From NCBI RefSeq assembly GCF_026151205.1, contig NC_087082.1, positions 12,017,497 through 12,081,496 of the forward strand: DNA of 64,000 nt. Direction: 5' to 3'. The position numbers and the translations under genes were made by a program. Under the pieces are notes generated by a model. It searched no databases and had not been told where the DNA came from. It saw nothing but the letters and a program-made list of their open reading frames with translations. Shown piece after piece: positions 25,900 through 36,500 of the stretch. Source of the stretch: Bolinopsis microptera. Taxonomy: Eukaryota > Ctenophora > Tentaculata > Lobata > Bolinopsidae. Every line of letters starts with the position of its first letter. Within the stretch, counting starts at the first letter, position 1.

Positions 25900-28800
25900 T
25901 TTGATGGATCAAGATTTTTAATGGTTTGCGTATTTTGTTATCATATATTTAAATGGTTCCTATTTAAATCGCGGAAAATTGTTCAAAATAGATTATAATT
26001 TTTGCCGCGATCCTCGTTTTTTGCTCGGGTTAGTGTTAAATTTTGAGATTATTCGTTTTTATACACTATTAGAAACTATATATTCAGATTATTTTATGAA
26101 TTTGTTTGAACAACAAAACCATATTTCAAATGATAATTTTTCCGCGCCGCGCATTTTGTCAACGCATCATTACAAAACTTCTTGGAATCGGAAGCGCCAA
26201 TGCAAATTTAGTAATTTTTCATGAATATATCTTGGAGTTATTTTAGTCCTTTGTTGGTTCTGCATTTTATTTATTTCTGTTAAACTGGCTGGGAAGGACG
26301 ACGATCAAGACTGTTTTATCAGTAGCTATTATGAAGCAATTTTAAATTAATAATGATGATTGTGAACTTTTAAACTTCTCTTACATTTAGGCTTCTGCGT
26401 CCGGAGTATTGATGCCGTCGCGATTAGATTTCTTTTCCTCCATATGTCCCGTGATTTCTCCAGTGTTGACTCAAACCTGTATCAGCCCTTAGGCTATCAA
26501 CATAAGTTATGACTGTTCTTCCCCTGCTCAAGCCTCCAAGGTTAGTTTCATTAAGTACCCCACACTTAGCATACTATGTTCAAGGTGGCAGTGTTTATGG
26601 CAAAGCTAGTTGAATCCTACGCTTTGGATCTATCTACTTAGTTGCTCTTGAAAAGTCTCTTCTAAAGTCTCTCTCAGTTGTGGATATCTATGCCCCAAGG
26701 TTACGGTTTTCCAGCTGGTTTCCTGAACAGCTTTAAAAGTCTACTGTACTCTGTAGTGTTTTAGTGTCATGAGATTTGATTTTTTAGAGTTGTTCAAGAC
26801 TAAACCCCACACTTTTGCTGCATTTCCTATTGCCTGTCCAGGAGGAGTTTTGCCCTATTCATGATATCAGTGATAAGGGCACCTCATCTGTGGAATTTGG
26901 ACATATGCGTTATTTTCAGCACAAATCCTTCTAACCCCTGGTGCAGGCTTTAGAGTGAACCCAGAGTCTGAGTCATCATTATTAGCCACTGTTATGAGTT
27001 TGTCAATCACGATGATTGGAAAAGTATGAGGTTGTCTCTTTGCAGTACCTCCCGAATCCTGATCCTACCAGGACTTCGAAGGACCCCTGTAATACCGTCT
27101 ATTCTGGTTATACCATTTGCTTTAAGTATCTTAATAACTCTGACTTACTTCAGCGTCGGAGTATTGTGCGCTGTCTCCATAAAAACTTCATCCGCCATAA
27201 GTCCGCACATTTCTCCAGTGTCGTTGAGGACCCGTGTCAGATCGTAGGCTATCAATCATAAGTCCTGTGGTTTAATAAGCCAACCATTTATGTACCACTG
27301 TTCAAAGGCTTTATTTAAAATATTTATAACACCATAGTGGCCTTCACCACTCAGGCTTTAGAACCCTATATAATTCTTCACAGAACAAAGAATTGTGGCG
27401 AAGTTGTAGAGCAACCAGGGTCTGAAGCCATTCTGTTGTCTCTTAGTTCTTCTTCAAGTATTTGCTTTCATCTGCTCCGCATTTTGATTAGAGTTTTACT
27501 TTTTGTTTCTCGATTTCTAGAAAATCATAAGACGTGGGCACTTGGTAGCACTCTGTTTGCAATAACTACCTACTAATGATATCCATTACCCATGGACATG
27601 TTTAGTTTCTTTTTATGGGGTTATAGAGGGTGTGTCGGAGTTTAGCATCCACTGCATATATAGGGTGATTGGAACTCATATCTTATAATACTCCTACTGA
27701 TTTTATGAAGTGATTGTTGCCAGTTGAATGTAATTTAATATATATTGTGTTAAATTTCCGATTTTGGACTATTAAATCTTTAATTTTATATGTTATTGGT
27801 GTTGAGCCAAAGTAAACATGTTACTCTAGCGGAGATCTCCATCCAAAAAAGATTAGTCTGCGGGAAGAGCTGTTTTAGTACGTTTCTTTTACATTTCGGG
27901 AGGGTAGGTAACATTTGACTACATTTAGCTTTCCTTTAGACCTGCCTCTTGTTCTCTTCCTATTTTTTGGGGTGTAATTCACGTAGGCCAGTTGGGTATC
28001 CGGATCTTCAGGCATTCTACTGACAAGTCCAAAGCAACAGCTGCTTATTTTTGTTGTAAGTTGTCAGTAAGGGTAAAGTTTTTAATGCCTTCTTAATCAT
28101 TCCCATTGGAACCTAGTGGAAGTTAAGTGAGTTGTAATGTCACCCGACAGGTAACCACCAACTCTACTATTCAAAGATTCCTGATCCACTTGTCACAGAA
28201 AAAAAATATTTCGAAGAGATTCTTTCAGATTTTATAGTATATAGTACATTAAAAATTCAAGGTGTTATTTTATTATAACCTGATCTTGCCCTCCGGGTGG
28301 TTCCCATATTTAGACCACATTCAACTTTAATCTTATTCTTTACCTAGATGTTACCTGTTACATCGCAGAAAATGGTTGGACAATGGAACATCTAGACTAG
28401 GTCACAGCCTGGTGACCTAGAGCTAAATGAGCTCCTGTTTCCGTGTAGACCTCCCAGATGTGGCCAGGGTAGGATGTGTTCCTCGCCTTGTGATTAACTC
28501 AAGATCAGGTGTTATGGATTTAATGTAAATAAAGCCACTTGCCTATCTCGAGGGGCCAGAGGCGGGCACGGGGGGTTGAGACCATGTGGTGAATTGGGAG
28601 TATGGGTGGATGACTTAGTAAGGATCAAAATTTTCGACCCTAAATTTTATTCTCTAAACAAATCACAGTATTATTCTATTGGTGTCTTAATTATGGATAT
28701 ACTGGACCTGTTAATTGTTGTAGATGACGTGAGAATAAGAATAACATGAAAGACTTCCATTCAAATTAACCTCATTTTCTCGATAGGAGCTTATAAATTC

Positions 28801-30178
28801 CAAAATTAGGGGTTGGGCAGGTCAAATCATAGTCCTAAATTAGGATATATAGAGGATTCAATAAACTATGATATATTGACTTGAAAGGAATATTATCAAA
28901 CAGGGATAATTATATTGACATGTCTTGTGAACTGAGCACTGAACTAATGACAGCATAAGTAAAGTTTTTTCAGTTCATGCCATTTCTAAAGCGGGGCTCA
29001 TGAATATTGAATATGTACATTAGAACTTATTTTTTATGAAGTTTGGGTTTATGATAATGTTATGATATGCTATTATAGGAATGCTTTTTCAAAGAGATTG
29101 CGTATAGATTCTCTTTTATAAACAAGCGTTCGGTTAATGTTCTCAATTTTGCTAAGGTAGCTGATTCCAAACAAAGGGTCCACAGTAAACTAAAAGCTTC
29201 TCTCAGTTTTTACTTTTAATTTGAAACGTAGGGAACTTTTAGGAGAAATAGTCTTGTTCAGTCGTTAGTACACGTAACAGGTTGACTCTTAATGTTGATG
29301 CTTTTGGGGCTACGTTGTTGACACCATTTGGAACTCGGTTAGAGCAATCTTTTACTTTATTTTGTTGTCTTTTGGAAGAATGGCTTTTTTCAGGAATGGT
29401 GTGGAACTGTGAGCACAATGTTCTGTTTGGATTACCTGTTCAGTTTGAGTTTACAAATGATATTTCAAATTCCTTGTTTCTGTTGTAAAGAATGCACACA
29501 AATGATTACTTGAATATCCAGCTGACAATGTTCGTAAGTATTATAATTATTCAGTTCTGCTAGGATACAACCCGGTTAGTTTCATATTTTAAAAATCTAT
29601 CAGTTAATCCATAGAGTGGTGTCAAATGATATTTAGAATCTCCGAAAAAGAGTGACTGAGGTTAAGCTCGTTAGGTTTGGTCATTAAATGTTAGGCAGTA
29701 ATTTTGATAAAAAAATTTGTTCGATTCTCGTTGCATTGCCCTCGAATCATTGATAAAACAACGTAAATCAATTTACATAAACCAATATTTTCTGGTGTTA
29801 CTATATTCGCGAACTTCCCTTTCCTCAGGAACGAAAAAATCTATTAGACCAATAAATTATGCTTCAAAACAATTGCTAAAATTGGTTGTAAACTAAATTT
29901 ATGGAGGAACTTATTTTTAAAGGAGACTATGATTTCAGCTGAGCATAATTAAAATGATATATGAGATTAACGAATTTAAGTTATCGTTAAATTTATAACA
30001 AGTCGCTACTGCGTGTTATAGGTAAATGTATGTGATGCTATGTATTGATGTATGTACTGTAGACTCGTTCTTAATTAAAATTTCCCCAGATGAAAATTTT
30101 TTAGTCAAAAAAGCTAGCTGAAATAAATTTAAAAAAAATTTAAATGATATGGAAAAATTGGTTCTTAAAAATACTTAA
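25900..30178 (-). mobile_element. Arm D: minus-strand copy, near-mirror of A
   Basis: The most complete arm. The reverse-transcriptase remnant runs from about 27,520 to 26,640 on the minus strand. It is interrupted by the insert at 27,141-27,270 that A also has. The segment at 27,975-28,262 matches 15,240-15,512 of A. The site of the B/C MITE is empty at 29,737 (TTGCATTGCCCTCG). It ends near 30,178, where sequence becomes unique; this is the same outer boundary that B and C have at the fold point near 21,764. Between the reverse-transcriptase remnant and the outer end I see no coding sequence. Confidence 0.7.
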
Positions 30179-33100
30179 TTCACTATAATTGGGGCGTGAC
30201 AAAAAATTGAGCGGGCGGCCTCTTCGCCCAAAGTTTTTGCAGACCAAATTAACTTGCAGAAATCTTTTCCGTCTGCTAAAATTTTTTGTAACCAAACTTT
30301 TGGCATTTGGGCCTATTGTGGCCCCTGAAATCTATAGAAAGATGGCTTCTTTTCTTCATATCCAAGTGGAAATAATATTTGAAATTTTAGGTTTTCTAAT
30401 CTGTCATTCATGGCTTGGACCAAGTTAATAAAGGATTTTATTTTAATTGAATGAAATAACTGGAATAACAAAAAATTGCAAGCAAAATGACTGGATAAAT
30501 ATGGAATAATAATGAACTAGGCAAATATCTAACTTAAATTGTAGTGGAAAAAATCGTTCATTTTTCGAAGAATTTGTGCCCTAATTTTCGGTCGCCCAAT
30601 GAGTTCAAATTTTCTGCCCAAATGTTTGGGGGCTCAAAATAAATTGTGCTCAATATAAGGGCACACAAATTTTTGGGAAACTAAGGGTTACGACTTATAT
30701 TGTTGTGGACTTGGTATATTAAACATATCTTTTGTGACTTTTATTTATGGTAACAATAATATTTATGGGAAACAAAGTTATTGTGAACAAATTTGTTCTG
30801 CATGGTGGGCTGCTTGAACTTGGGAGCTACCGAAATGCTCGAATTCATTTAGAAATAAACTCAAATGCAGCAGACAGACAGAAGCTTTAGTTTGAGGGTA
30901 AGTTGTAAAGCTTCTTTAAACTTTTTCTTACAAAGAGTAATTTGTGTTAACTAGTAGTGGTAAATTTAAAGGGCGTGTTGGTAGACCTATACAATCTTAT
31001 ATTCAAATATGCTGTTGTGACCTTTAGATAGAATCTTAGGAATTAGAATTTTGTGTTGATTTAAATGAAATAAGGGTTATTGCTAGCTGTTGGAGTGTTG
31101 GAAAAAAGCTGTGGGACTAGGACGGATTACGTAGTTAAGATGTTTTTTAATGGAGTTCTTTTAACTATGTAAGTTTGTTTTTATTAATGATAATTTGTTA
31201 GGTGTCGTATATATAATGTTTTATTCTTAGAATTGCCAGAGAGCACAGGGAAGTTGGATACTTGAAAGATAAATCGGATACTTTACGTAGCCACCAGTGG
31301 ATGCTTTTTTCGATGGATAAGGAAGTGCACCGATTTTGACGCTTAAAAAAGTAAAAAGGACTTTTCACAGGGAGATTATTTTGTACCATCTTATGATGGC
31401 TCTCATATGTATCTGTCCGCGTTCGGATTACAAAAAAAATTTTTTCCGGTCAATAAGAGTTTCATACTCCAGGCATTAAAGTGCTCCGTCAAAACCGCTT
31501 TATACCGGGAGTTTTATATAGTCAGGAGTTGGAAAGTTTGTCTGTACGCTTAGCTTGTCATTCTATGGTGTTGTCTACGATAATCTAAATGCTGTGAACA
31601 CATTTTTATTGTCGTTGACGGGGGTCCGTGATGGTAGGCGTATTTGTAAGTTTTTACGAATATTGTAATTGTACAATAAAATATTTATTTTTTTTGTATC
31701 CTTGTATCGTTACCTCTGACAGGGACACGGTCATCTCGGCCAAATTTTCACGGTGAGAATCAGATATCATGGTCAACTAGCGCGTGAATCATCCGGCCTT
31801 GGGTGGTTCCACTTGTAATGTGGTCAATACGGGAAACCTCGGCCTCGCACAATTGGTAGTGAGAGTTTGATTACAGCTGCAGGTCTCCAAATTTCACGAA
31901 TCCAAACAAGTTCCTTGTTATGAGCCAGCAGTGTAAATCACGGTACTTTTAATCTTATTTCGTTTATAGCTTGGCATCCTGCAATGGACATTTATTGTTC
32001 AAAAAGAAGAAAAGTCAAACATGAGAGTGAAACGGTGACTGTTATTGCATTAAGCTCTTAAATCTGCTAACCGTACATAGATCACGCAGCTGTATACAGT
32101 TGCTGGGCTCGTTCCGGGTCAGGAATTTTTTTTAAAGTTTACAGCGGCGTGGGCTACATCGTCGTTTGCGTCGTGTTAATTTAAGAATGTGTGTGGAAAG
32201 AGTTCTGACTTTTCTGGATAAAGAATATTGTCGGCCGTCTTTGTACGGAGAAGTCTGCTTTGTAAAGCTCTGAGCTGACCTATTAAAAGACAAAAGATAC
32301 ATTTGGCACGTCACGAGTAATGTTGTCCCTATGATCAAATAATGGGCATTGAAATTTAGTCAAGTTAAATGACAACAACCCTCATTGGTGTGATCCTTGA
32401 TCGGGAAATCGGATTGGTTCCTCTCTCACATAACAAACAGTTTTAGTAACACGAGGGGCATAACACGATTTTCTCAATCTAATAACGAAGTTTGAGCAAT
32501 TAGGGTCAAGCAGAGACTTGGGTCGATGTGAATCGGCCTTAAAAATAAACAATTGGGGTGGTATCTGTATTTTACATCTTGGTCGAGACTGTTCACAGCA
32601 AATGATTCATGTTTGCCTTCTTCTGGCGGGCGAAACTCACGTTTAATGCGATCTGATTCATATGACTTCTCGATCGAGATTCGGTAGCTTTAACTCACTG
32701 CTCCAACACGGTTTTTTGACTTTTTTTTCCGGTTTTTCGAGCTGCCTTCTCCCTGAGGCCACGATGTAAAAACATTTACAATATTTTATATCTATTATTC
32801 TTATATGTTACATGCATTCCCCTGCAGTAGTGAAAAGTAAATTGTTTGTTTTATTTCAGTGTCGGAAAGCTCAAACTATGGTGGTATCTTATCGATACAC
32901 TGCTGTACTAGACTCTTGGATGAAGTTTTTAGTTGTTTTAGTCAGATGATATACTTTTTGGCGTTTCCTACTGCACTAGTTTTTTGTAGTTCAAGGTTTA
33001 TCTGTAAATATTATGTTAAGTATGTTTCAATACTTCCCTGCCACCTTGTAGGGACATTGCAGAGATGTGTGGCCGGCACCAATTATCAAACGAAGACAAA

Positions 33101-33282
33101 GGAGTTAGAGATTTATGGTATTAAAGTAGGGTATGCTTTATCAAAACAAAAGCCACTAGGTAAGCATATTCAAATATTTTGGGACCAGTTCAGACTGCGG
33201 TTATTACAATTGGCCAAGCGCAGCAAACCAGTGTTTGCCACTGCTAATGCATTCCGTATTCGTAGCTTGTTTGAATCTCAAA
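30179..33282. other. Single-copy region, mostly without recognisable genes
   Basis: Unique sequence after the inverted repeats. A 41-codon ORF starts at 30,765 (MGNKVIVNKFVLHGG...) and has protein-like composition but no family I know. A stretch with splice acceptor and stop lies at 31,231-31,339 (listed separately). Between 31,700 and 33,280 I found only short ORFs of the kind expected by chance. The longer open frame at 32,859-33,305 has no ATG and no recognisable content. Confidence 0.4.
31231..31339 (+). CDS. Possible terminal exon of an unidentified gene
   Basis: A pyrimidine-rich stretch ending TTTTATTCTTAG precedes an open frame of 35 residues that starts IAREHREVGYLKDKSDTLRS and ends KEVHRF before TGA at 31,337-31,339. 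Its charged, helix-like composition resembles real protein more than the background ORFs do. An AATAAA lies downstream at 31,675-31,680. I could not find an in-phase upstream exon: the ORF at 30,765 ends in a stop 8 bases before a GTAAGT, so it does not join cleanly. It could be chance. Confidence 0.3.
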
Positions 33283-33288
33283 TTTATT
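33283..33288 (-). terminator. Polyadenylation signal of the TBATA-like gene
   Basis: AATAAA on the minus strand (TTTATT on plus), about 200 bases past the stop at 33,488. Its spacing fits a short 3' UTR of the gene whose last exon is 33,488-33,589. Confidence 0.5.
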
Positions 33289-33450
33289 CGAATTATCATA
33301 AGTAGCGGGGAAAGTCCGTCCTGCGGACGGAGTTCTTTCAGCACAAAATCGATTTCTGTACAGCTAAGACTACAAGTACATAACTTAAAATGTTTTCAAC
33401 TAAATGGTAAAATGGTGGTCCCGCCCAAGAGAAGTTTTAAGCCTTAGAAG

Positions 33451-33509
33451 TGACGCCATCAAGTGACGTCATGCTTTAGAAATGACGTCATGCTTTAGAA
33501 ATGACGTCA
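33451..33509. repeat. 19-bp tandem repeat with CRE-like TGACGTCA palindromes
   Basis: TGACGTCA occurs at 33,464, 33,483 and 33,502, exactly 19 bases apart, with TGACGCCA at 33,451. The spacer is TGCTTTAGAAA. TGACGTCA is the full CRE/ATF site. The array covers the last codons and the start of the 3' UTR of the minus-strand gene, so it could be a minisatellite that happens to encode the C-terminus (HDVISKA) or a regulatory array. The sequence alone does not decide. Confidence 0.6.
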
Positions 33510-36500
33510 TGGGCCACACTGTCACGGTGTTTAACAGTCCAGGAGAATCCGGGATCCTTTGCCGGGGTCGCTGTACTTCGTCCACTCATCTGCGAGGACA
33601 ACTAAACATAAACGAGTGAAAATTCTATTTCATCAGGACTCAGGAGAGAAACATTCGGAGTTTAAAATATAAATCGGTGAAATAACTTAAATTCAAATGC
33701 TTATGCTTCACGTTACGAATGTATTTCACTGTTACCACATTAAACTTACATAGGCTTACTCACGATTCAATATCGTTCAACGAAACCATTGATGTGATAC
33801 TGAAGACTCGAATTATTAGTCTCTATAAAAAATTCTGATTTAATAATCTTTTTTAAGTTTCATTGTTAACTGATGGCCATCGAATAAATAGAACTTACAA
33901 ATTTTTCTCGGACACTTCTCATGGTAGAAGGTCGTCCAAGGGGACTTTGTGCCATCTGACTGGTCGGCCTACTGAGACCAGACATCTGAATTCTGGTCGG
34001 TGGTCTTTCTCCAACTTGTTTCTTCGGTTTGCTCAGAACTGATACTGATGGATAAAGTTGATGAGAATTGAGATGACAGATAAACGTAACCGGGATTGAG
34101 CACAGCAATAAATCAGGTTAGGAATGCATTTTCAAAAACGAACCAGGAGTCTGTGTGCCAATAGTAGGGGTCCTTGCTACGGGTGGGGGTTTGGGCACTT
34201 CTATTGGTGCTGGGTCTGGTATAAGTCTTTCTCCCGAATCTTCGATTGACTTGACTTGGTTCCACTTTCTCTGGTTAAAATGTATGGATTAATATCACTT
34301 CTACATTCTAACGCGTCAAACATGAGCTTGCCAGGACTGAAATTTTGCTGTTTGGATGAAATTTTTGTGCAGTGACCAATAAATGAGTTCGCTGTGGATG
34401 GCAAAAGACACGATGGCGGATGGAGATACTGAAAGTCAAAATGCCACAGAAATCATCTAGAAATGAAAAATCCTGAAAATGTACTACCGGTTGTCATTAA
34501 TACATTTTCAAATATTACCTTTCCTGGACCTAAATTTCATTAATTAGTTAGTTCGCTATGGATGGCACAATCAACTATGTAGAACAATTCATGACTATCG
34601 ACTAACCTCGTAGGAGACGGAGACTTTGTCCTCAGGCAAAACTGCAAGATGATTCTGATAAACAGAGCTTGGTTTGGCTAACAGTCCCTTTTCTTTCATG
34701 TCACGCAAAGCCTTCAATACCACTGTTCTTTCTGCCGAGAGTAGGTTAGGTTTAAAGCCTAAAGGTGCTTAAACGTTTTTTCAAAATGTCTAATATAAAT
34801 TGAATTGGCGCGCGCAGCTGAATTTATGTCATAGTAGTTGATGAAAAAATATACTTTTTATGAACTTTTGACATGTGCGTGACGTGAATGCATATAATGA
34901 TTCCTCAAAATGGAGACATTTTCTCAATTTCAGATTTCGACCAAAACAGCCTAAAACTGATCTATCTTACAAGTTATCAGTTCTAATATGACAGGAAAGT
35001 TTTTTGAACCGGTGAAAAAGGATGGTGAAGATAAAATAAGCCAAAAATTTAAATTCTGAAATTCATCGAAAAACATCGTTGGGAACCGGAATTCCAAGAT
35101 AAGAATAAATTTTAACTGTCCTAATAGACCAGGGAGGGCATTTACAGTTGACACCCTGGTAGATCTGGAAGTATTTGGGGCCTTCAGGGAGGAAAATGGG
35201 CGGAAAAATGGGCCGAAAAGGAGCATTTTCGGGTGTTTTCAAATTTGAGATTTCAAAGCAAGATTTTCGGCTTTAGTTGGCTGGGACATGCCCAAATTGG
35301 TGTGGGTGAGTTGCATAGAGGTAGTACAAGTGTGATCCGTTGCAGAAATCCGGGTTCCCAAGATTCAAAATGACTTGAAAAGATTTTGTAAAAAATTGGA
35401 GACATTTTGGAATCCATGGGAATTTTTTGGAGACATCCATATTTCGCCCTAAAACGTCTCCAATGAGTTTGATTGGCACCCTGGTTGATCTGGAAGTACG
35501 TTACCAGTTATTTGGGGCCTTCAGGGGGGAAAATGGGCCGAAAAATGGGCCGAAAAGGGGCATTTTCAAGTGTTTTCAAATTTGAGATTTCAAAGCCAGA
35601 TTTTCGGCTTTCGTTGGCTGGGACATGCCCAAATTGGTGTGGGTGAGTTGCATAGAGGTAGTACAAGTGTGATCCGTTGCAGAAATCCGGGTTCCCAAGA
35701 TTCAAAATGAATTGAAAAGATTTTGTAAAAAATTGGAGACATTTTGGAATCCATGGGAATTTTTTGGAGACATCCATATTTCGCCCTAAAACGTCTCCAA
35801 TGAGTTTGATTGGCACCCTGGTTGATCTGGAAGTACGTTACCAGTTATTTGGGGCCTTCAGGGGGGAAAATGGGCCGAAAAATTGGCCGAAAAGGGGCAT
35901 TTTCGGGTGTTTTCAAATTTGAGATTTCAAAGCAAGATTTTCGGCTTTAGTTGGCTGGGACATGCCCAAATTGGTGTGGGTGAGTTGCATAGAGGTAGTA
36001 CAAGTGTGATCCGTTGCAGAAATCCGGGTTCCCAAGATTCAAAATGACTTGAAAAGATTTTGTAAAAAATTGGAGACATTTTGGAATCCATGGGAATTTT
36101 TTGGAGACATCCATATTTCGCCCTAAACCGTCTCCAATGAGTTTGGTTAGCACCCTGGTTGATCTGGAAGTACGTTACCAGTTATTTGGGGCCTTCAGGG
36201 GCGAAAATGGGCCGAAAAATGGGCCGAAAAGGGGCATTTACGGGTGTTTTCAAATTTGAGATTTCAAAGCCAGATTTTCGGCTTTAGTTGGCTGGGACAT
36301 GCCCAAATTGGTGTGGGTGAGTTGCATAGAGGTAGTATGTAAGTGTGATCCGTTGCAGAAATCCGGGTTCCCAAGATTCAAAATGACTTGAAAAGATTTT
36401 GTAAAAAATTGGAGACATTTTGGAATCCATGGGAATTTTTTGGAGACATCCATATTTCGCCCTAAAACGTCTCCAATGAGTTTGATTGGCACCCTGGTTG

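Larger units (their letters stand above)
15240..30178. repeat. Four-arm alternating inverted repeat (A+, B-, C+, D-)
   Basis: A unit of about 4.1 kb appears four times in alternating orientation. Symmetry centres lie near 17,640, 21,764 and 25,860. All four arms contain the same decayed reverse-transcriptase fragment and the same outer sequence (GGTTGGACAATGGA, TTTATGAAGTTTGGGTTT). Arms differ by frequent small indels and by three larger presence/absence differences that group A with D and B with C. The A-B pair is therefore likely a real inverted repeat of two diverged copies, and the C-D half looks like the same A-B read from the other strand. No intact gene lies inside. Confidence 0.85.

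Noticed and set aside
32132..32338. Possible further minus-strand exon after TTTTAATAG at 32,280
   Set aside because: All three frames are open for more than 30 codons, so the frame cannot be chosen, and the TBATA-like gene already ends with a stop and AATAAA at 33.3-33.5 kb.
32859..33305. 148-codon open frame on the plus strand
   Set aside because: It begins at GTG, not ATG, has no recognisable domain and overlaps the 3' flank of the minus-strand gene.
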